64,000 nucleotides of DNA from Ceratotherium simum simum (lineage: Eukaryota > Chordata > Mammalia > Perissodactyla > Rhinocerotidae). The notes beneath the pieces are model-generated. The model searched no databases. It saw only the letters and a program-made list of their open reading frames with translations, and was not told the origin of the DNA. The translations under genes were made by a program, and so were the position numbers. Within the stretch, counting starts at the first letter, position 1, and each line of letters starts with the position of its first letter. Below, piece by piece: positions 47,771-59,504 of the stretch. The stretch is taken from positions 9,469,241-9,533,240 of the forward strand of contig NW_004454193.1 of the NCBI RefSeq assembly GCF_000283155.1, written 5' to 3'.

Positions 47771-48159
47771 GAAGATCTTGCCAAGTCGTTAAAGATTCTT
47801 CCATGGTGACATTCTAGGTTGTTAACATGGTTTGGGGGGAAGAAGAGGGAAGCTTAGGTGGAAGGTGGGAAGCTAAAAAGAATTTTTGTAGAAGTCTGTG
47901 CTGAAAACAACATTGACAACCCACGTGTAGGATACATTCACACGAATTTATTTATGTGGAAGAAATATTCTACCCTGGTTCCTGAATGTCTCTGAGCATC
48001 TGATAAAATGTCTTCTTCCCCGCAGTGTTTACGAACACACAATTTGTGTATAATTTCAGGGCTCCATATCCCCCATCTCCCCACCAAAAAAATCCCTTGT
48101 CTACACCATCATTTTAAATGGTTGCATTGAATGTCTCAATATGGTCGGAGCATAGATTA

Positions 48160-48620
48160 TTTGACCCATAGAGTAGTTAAGAATATGGGCTCTTGGGCCG
48201 GCCCTGTGGCTTAGCGGTTAAGTGCGTGCACTCCGCTGCTGGCGGCCCGGGTTCGGATCCCGGGCGCGCACCAACGCACCGCTTCTCCGGCCATGCTGAG
48301 GCTGCGTCCCACGTACAGCAACTAGAAGGATGTGCAGCTATGACATACAACTGTCTACTGGGGCTTTGGGGGGAACATAAATAAATAAATAAAATCTTTA
48401 AAAAAAAAAAAAAGAATATGGGCTCTTGAGCCAGACACACCAAGTCGCATCCCGGCTATGTTACGTACTCTTCAGTCCCTCTGCCTGTTTCCTTGGTGGT
48501 AAAATCCAGACAATAACAGGTGGGTTATAGAGGTGTTATGAGGTTTAAAGCGTTCATATGCGTAAAATGTTCAGAAGAGGGTCTGGCACACGGGAGGTGC
48601 TAATTAAATGTCAGCTCTTA
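48160..48620 (+). mobile_element. MIR SINE split by an ERE
   Basis: GTTAAGAATATGGGCTCTTG starts the MIR; after the ERE it resumes with GAGCCAGACACACC and GGTGGTAAAATCCAGACAAT. Confidence 0.85.
48196..48411 (+). mobile_element. ERE-1-like SINE inside a MIR
   Basis: Near-canonical copy (GGCCGGCCCTGTGGCTTAGC to the A-rich tail). The 17-bp duplication AAGAATATGGGCTCTTG (48179-48195 and 48412-48428) is perfect. It splits a MIR, which resumes after the duplication. Confidence 0.96.
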
Positions 48621-48789
48621 TTATTTCCAGTGTTTTGCTTTTGTAACATTTCTAACTGTCTTTGCACACATCTGTGATTACTTCCCAGGGACAAATTCCT
48701 AGATGTGGAATAGCTGGGTGGAATCATTAGCATATTCATGAGATTTTGGATTCATAATACAAAACTCCTCTATAAAGTTTCAGATTCAA

Positions 48790-49530
48790 TATTTATTCTA
48801 GGACTGGGTTTACAACGTTAAAAAATGGACAAAAATCCCTGCCCTTGTGGGGTTTACATTAAAAAAGAGGTAGACAGGGGCCGGCCCCAGGGCTGAGTGG
48901 TTCAAGTTCCGTGCACTCCGCTTTGGTGGCCCAGGTTGGCGGGTTCAGATCCCGGGCACAGACCCGCTCCACTCATCAGCCATGCAGTGGAGGCATCCCA
49001 CATACAAAGTGGAGGAACACTGGTGCAGACGTTAGCTCAGGGCTAGTCTTACTCAAGAGAAGAAAGAAAAGAGGAAGATTGCCAGCAAATGTTAGCTCAA
49101 GACGAATCTTCCTCACCAAAAAAAAAAAAAAAGGAGTAGACAGTAAACAAAATAAAGAAATGATCTATTTGAAAGTGACGTGGTATGGAGAAAAATAAAA
49201 TGGGGATGGGGGTTGGGAGGGCTGGGACAGGGTAGGGGTTGCAATTCTAAAGAAGGTGGTCAGGGAAGCTCCCTGAGAAGGTGACACTGGAGCAGAGACC
49301 TGAAGGAGGGAGGGAAACCTGAGGACACCATGGGGAGGAGTGTTCCGGGCAGAGGGAGTAGCAGGTACAAAGGGCCTGGGGCAGACACATGCCAGAGTGT
49401 GTGTGAGGGGGACCTCACGGGAGAGGAGGACAGAGCGGTAATGGGCAGGGAGAGGTCACAGGCCTGGCAGGCTTATCAGGGAGCAGTTTTCATTTTGTCC
49501 AACTATAGGTCTAGGAAGGATGAAGTAGGT
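48790..49530 (+). repeat. Unnamed old interspersed repeat split by an ERE
   Basis: CCCTGCCCTTGTGGGGTTTAC before the ERE; GTCAGGGAAGCTCCCTGAG, AAGGTGACACTGGAGC and GTTCCGGGCAGAGGG after it. Confidence 0.6.
48878..49135 (+). mobile_element. ERE SINE with doubled tail module
   Basis: GGGCCGGCCCCAGGGCTGAG head, two tail modules and poly(A). GTAGACAG (48870-48877 and 49136-49143) flanks it. It splits a copy of the unnamed older repeat. Confidence 0.93.
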
Positions 49531-49539
49531 GTTCAAAGA

Positions 49540-50585
49540 GACCATTAGCACAACCAGAAATTATGTTTTCCTTGTTTCAATCTATGCTTGAGAGTGACAA
49601 CTCTCACTGTTCCCCAAGAAAATCAGAGGTTCCTTGTTTTCTGAGTAAAACGTTTCAGATACACCAGTCTAGTCTTTTTTTCCTAGAACAGTAAGAACCA
49701 AGAGTAAAATGAAAAGATACAAGCTTGTTCTGTTTGTTCCTGGGCTGTGTTCCCGGACAGCCTGTTTGCCAGGTGTGTGATTTTGAGACAGTATTTATCA
49801 GGGGAATTTAGGTCTACAAGTCTCAGATGACATTGTGTGGGCTTGAGGGTCCCCAGGCCTCACCCCCTGTGCACCCCACCACCCTAAAACATCCTCAGAG
49901 ACACACGCAGAGGGCAGAAAGTCCAGCTCGGAGGTTGCAATTCAGGGCAAAGAAGCAGCGAACCACACATTCATCTCGGGGGCCACCATGGCTGAAATAA
50001 GTGACTTGGAATTTCCACCCACTTCCTCCACCTGCAGAACCCATGCTTCAAATAAACTGGGAAGTTCCAGGGGCTTGGGAAGGACCAGACTGTGAGCTGC
50101 AATGGTTAAAATGAGGGGAGACGAATCTTGGTGTAGAATTGAGGCTCGTGGGTGTGCCTGTTGCCATATGACATCAGAGATGACCCCTGGCCCAATGCTG
50201 CTTCTGTTTAGGCAGCGTCTACACCTTTCCCAGCGCTCCCGTCTGTGGCTTGGCTTGTTGACAATATATCGCTGATCACCTCCCATGGATGGGCACGGGG
50301 CCGGGTGCCAGAGGAGAGGATATAGAGAATTGTATCTGGAGGAGCTGCCAGTTCCCGCCGCGGGCGGGAGGGACACTTTGCTCCACGACAGGCTTGGCTA
50401 AGCGCCCCACGAGCCTTGCCTCCTCCGAGTTAACACGAATCAGCTGTTCTTTCTTTTTCTCTTGCTTTCCTACCCTTCTTCCTTTTTTCCCATTCTCTCT
50501 CCTTCCTTCCTTCCCTCTTTTCTTCCTTCCTTCTTTCTGTTTTGCAAATGGTATGGTTTTATCATTATGAAATGGGATTAGACAT
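49540..50585. other. Intergenic, mostly unique
   Basis: A short TTCC-rich stretch lies at 50450-50535. Minus-strand frames of about 115-144 codons at 49942-50623 overlap it and have no recognisable domain. Confidence 0.4.
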
Positions 50586-50589
50586 AACA

Positions 50590-51130
50590 GATAATTTGTC
50601 CTGATAACTGTAACTTGGTTCATTTTAATTTTTTAACAGAAATAGTAAACGCTTCTTGAAAAAGATAAAGCAATGTGAAAACATCCAAAGGGTGAATCTT
50701 CACCACTTTCCCTCTCTGCTCGTCCTCTCCCGAGGTACTCACTGTTAACATATTTGTGTTTACTTTCCAGATAAGACATTTTTTTCCGTGCACACACGTA
50801 TTTCTGTATATAGTTTTTATACAGAAAGGGAATATAAACTCCTATTTAATTCGCTGCTGTGTTCCCAGCTCCTGGGACATGGTAGACACTGAAAATATTT
50901 GTTGAATATGTGAATTATGAATTTCTGAAATTTGTCTCTCATTCAGAAATACACCATGACATCCATCCATGTCATCTAGCTCATTCTTTTTATGACTGGG
51001 TGGTATTCTATAGAATGTCTACATTGTTGTTTAACTCTAACCCTATCGTCAGACGTTAGGCTGTCTCCTTGTTTTCAACATTTGAAGTGCTTGCACCCAC
51101 ATCCTTGCACACTCATGTGAGTATTTCTGT
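50590..51130 (-). mobile_element. Old L1 3'-end fragment, antisense
   Basis: ACATCCATCCATGTCATCTAG and TGACTGGGTGGTATTCTATAG fit diverged L1 antisense text. Confidence 0.5.
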
Positions 51131-51139
51131 ACACAACTG

Positions 51140-51562
51140 TGGTAGACAGGATAATGGCTTTCCAAAGATGCTCACATCCTAATCCTCAGAAGCTGTGAAT
51201 CTGTTTCCTTACATGGCAGAAGGACTTGCAGGTGTGATTAAATTAAGGCTCTTGAGATGGAGAGTCTTCTGGATTATCAGGTGGGCCCAATATTGTCATA
51301 AGGCTCCTTATAAGAGGGAGGCAGGAGGCTCACACTCAGTGCAGGCAATGTGGAGAGGAAGCGGAGGGGAGGAAGGAGATGCACTGACAGCGGGGCAGAG
51401 GTTGGCGTGATGCCGTCACTAGAAGGGGACCACAAGCCGAAGAATGCTGACACCCTCTGAAGCTGGAAAAAGCAAGGAAGTGGATTCTTCCCTGGAGCCT
51501 CCAGAAGGAATGCGGCCTTGCTTGCCTATTTTGGAATTCTGACCTCCAGATCTGTAAGGTAA
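51140..51562 (+). mobile_element. MaLR-like LTR, sense
   Basis: CTCACATCCTAATCCTCAGAAG, CTTACATGGCAGAAGGACTTG, GATTAAATTAAGG and AATTCTGACCTCCAGATCTGTAAG follow MaLR-type order. Confidence 0.65.
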
Positions 51563-51976
51563 TCAATTTGTGGATTTTGAAAAAGATTGAAAAAAATTTT
51601 TATTGTGGTAAAATACACATAAAATTTATCTTAACCATTTTTAAGTATACTGTTTAGTAACATTAAATACAGTAATCATGTTGTGCAATCATCAACACCA
51701 TCTATCTCCATAATTCTTCATCTTGTAAAACTGAAACTCTATGCCTGTTAAACAATAACTCCCTATTCCCTGCTCCCCTAGCCCCTGGCAACCAACATTC
51801 TACTTTCTGTCTCTATGATTTTGAGTATTCTAAGTATCTCATGTAGTGGAATCACACAATATTTGTCTTTGTATGGCTGGCTTATTTCACCTAGTATAAT
51901 GTCCTTAAGGTTCATCCATGTTGTAGTATATGTCAGAATATCCTTCTTTTTTAAGGCTGAATAATATTCCATTGTA

Positions 51977-52515
51977 TGGTGGTGGATTTCCGGGTGGAAC
52001 TGAGACCAGCGTTCTCAGCTGAGGATACCAAGAGGTTGTTAAAGCAGTATTGGAACATGGAGGGAGCTGATTCTAAGTGGAAAAACCAGCTGACAATGTA
52101 GCTATGTATTTGAATCAGCTGACAATGGAATAAAGCTATTATCTATGGGGGAGGGAATCTCAGTGACAGTTTTATATAACTTGTGATGTTTAAATTTAAC
52201 AAAAGGGTTTATGTAACAGATTTCAGAAGGAAATCAAGTCTGGTTTTAGTTGTTCTATTTTTTGAAAATATAAATGGGCTAAATCAAAGCTGATTTGATT
52301 AGATGTAGAATACTAAAAAAGTGTGTAAATATATGTCAAGGGCTATACTAGCCATTGGAGATACAAATGTGCAGGAGAAATTCTGTGCTCTTGGTTCAAA
52401 AACGAGTGTGTAAAATCCTGTAGAAGCTGTAATTAAGAATCCTTTCCACAAAAGTTTTCAGACTTTGGTAGTTGTAGATTCTTTTCATTGCTGCGCTGTA
52501 AAAATAAAAATAACT
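51977..52515. other. Unexplained ~540 bp insert within the L1
   Basis: L1 text breaks after ATTCCATTGTATGG and resumes at TATCCATTCATCTGTCAATGG. Between them is sequence that is not L1, with two direct copies of CAGCTGACAATG and an A-rich end (TAAAAATAAAAATAACTAA). No ERE, MIR or LTR is recognisable. It may be a retrocopied transcript 3' end or a non-autonomous element; I see no clear target duplication. Confidence 0.5.
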
Positions 52516-55497
52516 AATTTTAATACTGAATTTTGCTATCCATTCATCTGTCAATGGACACTTGTGTTTCTTCTGTGTTTTAGCTCTTGTGAATAATGCT
52601 GCTATGAACACTGGTGTACAAATATTTCTTTGAGATCCTGGTTTCAATTCTTTTGGGTATATATCCAGAAGTAGAATTGCTGGATCATATGGTAATTCTA
52701 TTTTAAACTTTTTGAGGAACCTTCATACGGTTTTCAAAAGCAGCTATACAATCTTACATTCTCACCAACAGTGCTCATGGTTTCAATTTCTCCGCATCCT
52801 CGCCAACACGTTTTCTGTTTTTGTGATAGTAGCCATCCTAATGAATGTGAGGTGGTAGCTCATTGTAGTTTTGAATAGCATTTTCCTAATGATTAGTGAT
52901 GCTGAGCATCTCTCATGTGCTTCTTGGCTATATGTATATCATCTTGAAAGAAATGTCTATTCAAGTCCTTCGCCCATTTTTTAAATCAGGTTGTTTGTTT
53001 TTTTTGTTGAGTTTTAGAAGTTATCTACATATTCTGGATATTAAACCCTTATCAGATAGATGACTTGCAAACATTTTCTCCCATTCTGTGGGTTGCCTTT
53101 TTACTCTGTTGACATTGTGTGATGCACAAAACTTTTAAAGTTTCATGAAGTCCAATTTATTTTTTTCTTTTGTTGCCTATCCTTTTGGTGTCATATCCAA
53201 GAAATCATTGCCAAATCCAATGTCATGAAGCTTTTGTCTTATGTTTTCTTCTTGAGTTTTATAGTCTTAGGTCTTACATTTAGATGCTTGCTCCATTTTG
53301 AGTTTTTGTGTATGGTGTTAGTAAGAATCCAATTTCATTCTTTTCATGTGGATATCCAGTTTTCCCAGCACCATTTGTTGAAAAGGCTGTGGTTTCCTCA
53401 TTGAATGGTCTTGGCACACTTGTCAAAAATCATTTGTATATATACATTTTATTTCTGGGCTTCCTATTCTGTTTCATTGGTCTATATGTTTGTCTTTATG
53501 CCAGTACTGCACTGTTTTAATTACTGTAGCTTTGTAGTAAGTTTTGAAATCAGAAAGTGTGAGCCCTCTAGCTTTGTTGTTCTTTTTCAAGATTGTTTTG
53601 GCTGTTTGGGGTCCCTTGAGATTCCATATGAATTTTAGGGTGGGATTTTCTATTTCTATTAAAAAAAAAAATTCCAATGTTTTTTGATAGAGATTGCAGG
53701 GAATCTGCAGATCATGTCGGGTAGTATTGACTGACATCTTAACAATATTAAGTCTTCTAAACCATGAACGTGGGGTGTGTTTCCATTTATTTATGCCTCC
53801 TTTAATTTCTTTCAGCAGTGTTTTGTAGTTTTCATCATGCAAGTCTTTCACCTCCTTGGTTAATTCCTAAGTATTATATTCTTTTTGATGCTATGGTAAA
53901 TGGAATTTTCAAAGTTTCCTTTTCAGATTGTTCATTGTTAGTGTATAAAAATGCAACTGATTTTTGTGTGTTGACTTTGTATCCTGCTGCTATGCTAAAT
54001 TTATTAACTCGAACGGTTTTATTTATGTGTGTATTTTGTGGAATCTTTAGGGTTTTCTACATATAAGATCATATCATCTGGAACAGAGGTAATTTTACTT
54101 CTTTTCCAATTTGGATGCCCTTTATCTCTTTTTCTTGCCTAATAACGCTGGCTAGAACTTCAGTACTATGTTGAATAGAAGTAGTGGAAGTGGGCATCCT
54201 TGTCTTGTTCCTAACCTTAGAGGAAAAGCTTTCAGTCTTCTGCCATTGAGTATGATATTTGCTGTGGGTTTTGCATGTATGGCTTTTATTATGTTGAGGT
54301 AGTTTGCTTCTATTCCTGGTCTGTTGAGTGTTTTTATCATGAAAAAAAATGCTGTATTTTGTCAATGCTGCTTCAGCAGCAACTGCAGATGATCATGTGT
54401 TGGGTTTTTTTTTTCCTCTTTACTTTGTTAATGTGGTGTATTACATTGATTAATGTTCATATGTTGAACCATCCTTGCATTCCAGGAATAAATCCCACTT
54501 GTTCATGGTGTATAATGCTTTTAATATGCTGCTGAATACAGTTTGCTAGTATTTTGTAAAGGATTTTTCTGCCAATGTTCATAAGGGAAATTGGTAGTTT
54601 TTGTTTTTTGGCTTCTTTTTTTTTTTTGGTTGGGGGGGTTGCTTGTAGTGTCTTTGGCTTTGGTATCATGGTAATGCTGGCCTCATAGAATGACCTGGGA
54701 AGTGTTCCCTCCCACTCAATTTTTTGGAAAAGTTTGAGGAGAGGAAGACTGATATTAGTTCTTTAAACGTTGGGTAGAATTCAACAGTGAAGCCATCAGA
54801 TCTAGGTGATGGCTTTTATTTGTTGGGAGATTTTCATTACTGATTCAGTCTCCTTATTAGTTATAGGTCAATTCATATTTTCTACTTTGATTTAGTCATG
54901 GTAGGTTTTGTGTTTCTCAGAATTTGTTCATTTCATCTACGTTATCCAATTTGGTGTACAATTGTTCATAGTACTCTCTTATAATCCTTTATTTTTGGAG
55001 AATCAGTAGTATTGTCCCTACTTTCATTTCTGATTTTAGTAAATTGATTCTTCTCTCTTTTTTTCTTAGTCCATCTAGTTAAAAGTTTGTCAATTTTGTT
55101 AGTCTTTTCAGAAAACCAACTTTTGGTTTCATTGATTTTTTTTTTTTTTTCCTTCTATTCTCTATTTCATTTATCTCTGCTCTAATCTGTGTTATTTCCT
55201 TCCTTCTGCTAGCTTTGGATTTAGCTTGTTCTTTTTCTAGTTCTTCAAGTCATAAAGTTAAGTTCTTGATTTGAGATCTTTCTTGTTTTTTACAGTATTT
55301 ATAGCTATAAATTTCCCTTTTAAGACTGCTTCCTCTGCATTATAGTTTTGGTATGTTGTGTGTTTGTTTTCATTCATATCTAAGTATTTTCTGATTTCCC
55401 ATGTGATTTCTTCTTTGATCCATTGGTTGTTTGAGTGTGTTGTTTTAATTTTTATATATCTCTGAATTTTCAAGTTTTCCTTCTGTTATCGGTTTCT

Positions 55498-55703
55498 TTT
55501 TTTTTTATAATTTTTGTTTGTTTTTCCCCCAAAGCCCCAGTAGATAGCTGCATGTCACAGTTGCACATCCCTCCAGTTACTGTATGTGGGACGCGGCCTC
55601 AGCATGGCTGGAGAAGCAGTGCGTCAGTGTGCACCTGTGATCCGAACCCAGGCCGCCAGCAGCGGAGGGCACGCACTTAACCACTAAGCCACAGGGCCGG
55701 CCC
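55498..55703 (-). mobile_element. ERE-1-like SINE in antisense L1
   Basis: Reverse-oriented; CTGTTATCGGTTTCT at 55483-55497 and 55704-55718 is a perfect duplication. Confidence 0.95.
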
Positions 55704-56095
55704 CTGTTATCGGTTTCTAACTTCGACCCATTGTGGTGAGAGAAAATACTTTATATGATATCTCTTTTAATCTAATGAGACTTAATTTGTGGCCTAACAT
55801 ATGGTCTATCCTGGAAAATGTCTCATGTGCACTTAAGAATGTGTATGCTGTTGGTGGTAGGTAGAGTGTTCTGTCTATGTTAGACCTAGTTGGTTTATTA
55901 TATCTATTTCCTTCCTTATCTTCTGTCTGGTTGCCCTATCCATTATTGAGATTGGGCTATTGAAGTCTCCAACTATTATTGTAAAATTGTCTTTCTCTCC
56001 AATTCTGTCAGTTTTTTCTTCATATATTTTGGTTGTCTGTCATTAGATATGTAAATGTTTATAAATTGTCATATCTTATTGCTGTATTGAACTTT

Positions 56096-56316
56096 TTGTG
56101 TTTTTTTTTGTTTGTTTGTTTTTGTTTTTTTTTTTTTGCTGAGGAAGATTCGCCCTGAACTAACGTCTGTGCCAGTCTTCCTCTATTTTGTATGTAGGTC
56201 ACCACCATAGCATGGCTGATGAATGGTGTAGGTCCGCACTCAGGATCTGAACCCATGAACCCGGGCCACTGAAGTGGAGCACGTGAACTTAACCACTAGG
56301 CCGTGGGGCTGGCCCC
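56096..56316 (-). mobile_element. ERE SINE in antisense L1
   Basis: Older-type tail; TGAACTTT at 56088-56095 and 56317-56324 flanks it. Confidence 0.92.
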
Positions 56317-56361
56317 TGAACTTTCTATTAATGTCCTTCTTTGCCTCTTGTAATCTTTTTT

Positions 56362-56558
56362 AAGATTTTTTTTGTGTGTAAGGAAGATTAGCCCTGAGCT
56401 AACATCTGTGCCCGTCTTCCTCTATTTTATGTAGGATGCCTGCCACAGCATAGCTTGATAAGTGGCACGTTGGTCTGTGCCCGGGATCTGAACCTGTGAA
56501 CCCCAGGCTGCTGAAGCGAAGTGTGTGAACTTAACCACTATGCCACTGGGCTGGCCTT
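56362..56558 (-). mobile_element. ERE SINE in antisense L1
   Basis: CTTGTAATCTTTTTT (56347-56361) and CTTGTGATCTTTTTT (56559-56573) flank it. It lies only 45 bp beyond the previous ERE. Confidence 0.92.
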
Positions 56559-57234
56559 CTTGTGATCTTTTTTGGTTTAAAGCCATTTTGTCTGATATTA
56601 GTATAGCCATCCCTGCTCTCTTTTGGTTACTATTTGCATGGAATATCTTTTTCCATTCTTTCAATCTAAAGTGCATCTTTGGATCTAAAGTGAATATCTT
56701 GTAGACAGCACATAATTGAATTGTATTTTTATCCATTTTGCCAATCTCTGTCTTTTGATTGAAGAGTTTAATCCACTTACATTTAAAAGTAATTACTGGT
56801 AAGGAGGGATTTACTTCTGTCATTTTGCTATTTTGTATACACCTTATACCTTTGTTTTTGTCCCTCATTTCCTTTATTACTCTGTCATTATGTTGATTTT
56901 TGTTTTTGTAGCACAATGTTTAAATTGCTTTCTCATTTCTTTTTGTGTATATTCTATAGCTATTTTCTTTGTTGCTACCATGGGGATTACATTTAACATC
57001 TTAAAGTTATAATACTCTAATTTGATTTTATACCACTTTAACTTCAATAACATACCAAAATTCTGCTCCTTTACAGCTCCATCCCCACCTCTTTCAGTTG
57101 ATGTCACAGTTACATCTTTATACATTGTGTGCCCAAAAATGTAAACTATAATTCTTTGTAATACATCAGTCTATTAAATCATGTAGAAAACAAAAAGTAG
57201 AGTTATAAGCCATTGTTACAATAATTTAGCTTTT

Positions 57235-57429
57235 TTTTTTTTTTTTTTGCTGAGGAAGATTGGCCCTGGGCTAACATTTATGCCTGTCTTCCTCCACTTT
57301 ATATGGAACGCTGCCACAGCATGGCTTGACAAGTGATGCATCAGTCTGCGCCCAGGATCTGAACCTGAGAACCCTGGGCCACCGAAGTGGAGCATGCAAA
57401 GTTAACCACTACACCATCGGGCCACCTCC
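57235..57429 (-). mobile_element. ERE SINE in antisense L1
   Basis: ACAATAATTTAGCTTTT at 57218-57234 and 57430-57446 is a perfect duplication. Confidence 0.95.
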
Positions 57430-57622
57430 ACAATAATTTAGCTTTTATAGTTACCCATGTATTTACTGAGATCTTCGTTTCTTCATATGGCTTCAAGTTA
57501 CTGTCTAGTGTCATTTCATTTCACTGTGTAGGACTGCCTTGAGCATTTCTCACAGGGCAGGTCTAGTGGTAATGAACTCCCTCTACTTTTGTTTATTGGG
57601 AATGTCTTACTTTCTCCCTTAC

Positions 57623-57882
57623 TTTTTTTTTTTTTTTTTTTTTTTTTGTGAGGAAGATTCGCCCTGAGCTAATGTCTGTTAACCGATCTTCCTCTTTTCA
57701 CTTGAGGAAGATTGTCCCTGAGCTGACATCCATGACAATCTTCCTCTATTTTTAATGTGGGATGCTGCCACAGCATGGCTTGATGGGCGGTGTGTAGGTC
57801 CATGCCTGGGATCCAAACCCATGAACCCAGGCCGCCGGAGCAGAGTGTGCGAACTTAACCACTATGCCACCAGGACAGCCCC
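57623..57882 (-). mobile_element. ERE SINE with doubled tail module, in antisense L1
   Basis: TCTCCCTTAC at 57613-57622 and 57883-57892 flanks it. The tail is a run of more than 20 T on this strand. Confidence 0.94.
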
Positions 57883-58979
57883 TCTCCCTTACCTTTGAAG
57901 GATAGTTTTGCTGGATGTAGGATGCTTGGTTGACAAGTTTTTTTTTTTTTTCCTTTTAGCACCTTGAATATATCAGTCCACTGCCTTGTGGTCTCCAAAG
58001 TTTCTGATGAGAAATCTGCTAGTAATCTTATTGAGGATCCCTTGTATGTGACAGGTAGCTTCTCTCTTGCTGCTTTCAAGATTCTCTTTGTCACTGGCTT
58101 TTGATGTTTTGATTATTTGTCTTGGTGTGGGTCTCTTTGAGTTCATTTTACTTGGAGTTCATTGAGCTTCTTGGATGTTGATATTCATGTCTTACATTTA
58201 AATTCGGGAATTTTCGTCCCTTATTTCTGCCCTTGCCCCCACCCTCATTTTTCTTTCTCTCTCTTCCTTCTGGGACTTCCACAATGTGTATTTTGATCCA
58301 CTTGATGGTATCCCACAGGTCCCTTAAGCTCCATTTGCTTTGCTTCAGTCTTTTTTCTTTTCTTCAGATTTGATAATTTCCATTGTCCTATTTTCAAGTT
58401 CACTGATTCTTCTGCCTATTCAAATCTGCCTTTGAATCCCTCTAGTGAAATTTTCATTTCAATTATTGTACTTTCAGCTCCAGAATTTTTTTAATTTCCT
58501 TTTAGCTTTTCTATCTCTTTATTGATGTTTCAATTTTCTTCACATGTCATTTTCCTAACTTTCTCTGTATCTTTCTTTTGTTGTTTGAGCATCTTTAAGG
58601 TAGTTCTTTTAAAGTGTTCTAAGACAGTTGTTTTGCCTAGTATATCTGCCATCAGGTCTTTTTCAGGGACAGTTTCTGTTGATTTATTTTTTTCCTTTGA
58701 ACAGGCCATACTTTTTTATTTCATTGAAGGCCTTGTAACTTTTTTAGTTTGGACATTTGAATTTAATAACTTGGTAACTGTAGAGATTCTTCCCCAGGGT
58801 TTGCTGGGATTGTTTTTGTTACTGTTTTATTTATAGTTTTTTTTTTACTGTTATAGGCTATTCCTGTGCCAAGGATCAGTTGGAGCTATAAATTTAAGGT
58901 CCTGAGTCTTTTCTGAGCCTTTCCCTGGGCATGTGCGGTCACTTTCTAATTTTTCCCATATATGCAGTTGTTTTTGAAT

Positions 58980-59500
58980 GTCTATGATAATTAATTTTAT
59001 GTGTCAGCTTGACTAAGGGATGCCCAGATAGCTGGTAAAACATGATTTCTGAGTGTGTGTGTGAGAGTGTTTCTAGAAGAGATTAGCAAAGAGGTTAGAA
59101 GAGAATCACTAGACTGAGTAAAGAAGATCTGCCTTCAGCCATGAGGGTGGACATCATTCAGTCCATTGAGGGTCTGAATAGAACAAAAAGGCAGAGGAAG
59201 GGCAAATTCTCTCTTTTTGAGCTTGGACATCCATCTTTTCCTGCCCTCAGATGTCAGAGCTCCTAGTATTTGGGCCTTCAGACTCTAGGACTTAGACCAG
59301 TTGCCCACCCCACAACCCCTCGTTCTCAGATCTTTAACCTCAGACCAATTTATACCAGTGGCTTTCCTGATTCTCCAACTTGCAGACAGCAGATCATGGG
59401 ACTTCTGGTCTCCCTAACATGAGCCAATTCCTATAATAAATCTCAGAGCACATGCATGTGAGATCATATTGCTTCTTTCTCTGGAGAGCCCTGACTAATA
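58980..59500 (+). mobile_element. LTR-like repeat, sense
   Basis: TTAATTTTATGTGTCAGCTTGAC, GATGCCCAGATAGCTGG, GGGTCTGAATAGAACAAAAAGG, AATAAATCTCAGAGCACA (poly(A) signal) and GAGCCCTGACTAATACAA. It directly abuts the large antisense L1. Family not named. Confidence 0.6.
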
Positions 59501-59504
59501 CAAC

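Larger units (their letters stand above)
51575..58970 (-). mobile_element. Nearly full-length ancient L1, antisense, hosting five EREs
   Basis: In order: 3' UTR (51575-53150), ORF2 C-terminal region (53474-53851, with [20 protein letters not shown]), reverse transcriptase (54069-54669, with the [13 protein letters not shown] and [15 protein letters not shown] motifs), the linker (55258-55473), endonuclease (near 56640-56750, with AGMAILISDKM), then an ORF1/5' region to about 58970. Without the EREs (about 1.1 kb) and the insert at 51977-52515 it is about 5.8 kb. Many stops and frameshifts make it dead. Confidence 0.85.

Noticed and set aside
53474..56916. Reverse-transcriptase and endonuclease coding frames as a possible retroelement gene
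   Set aside because: They are broken segments of L1 ORF2 on the minus strand, with many stops and EREs inserted; no intact protein remains.
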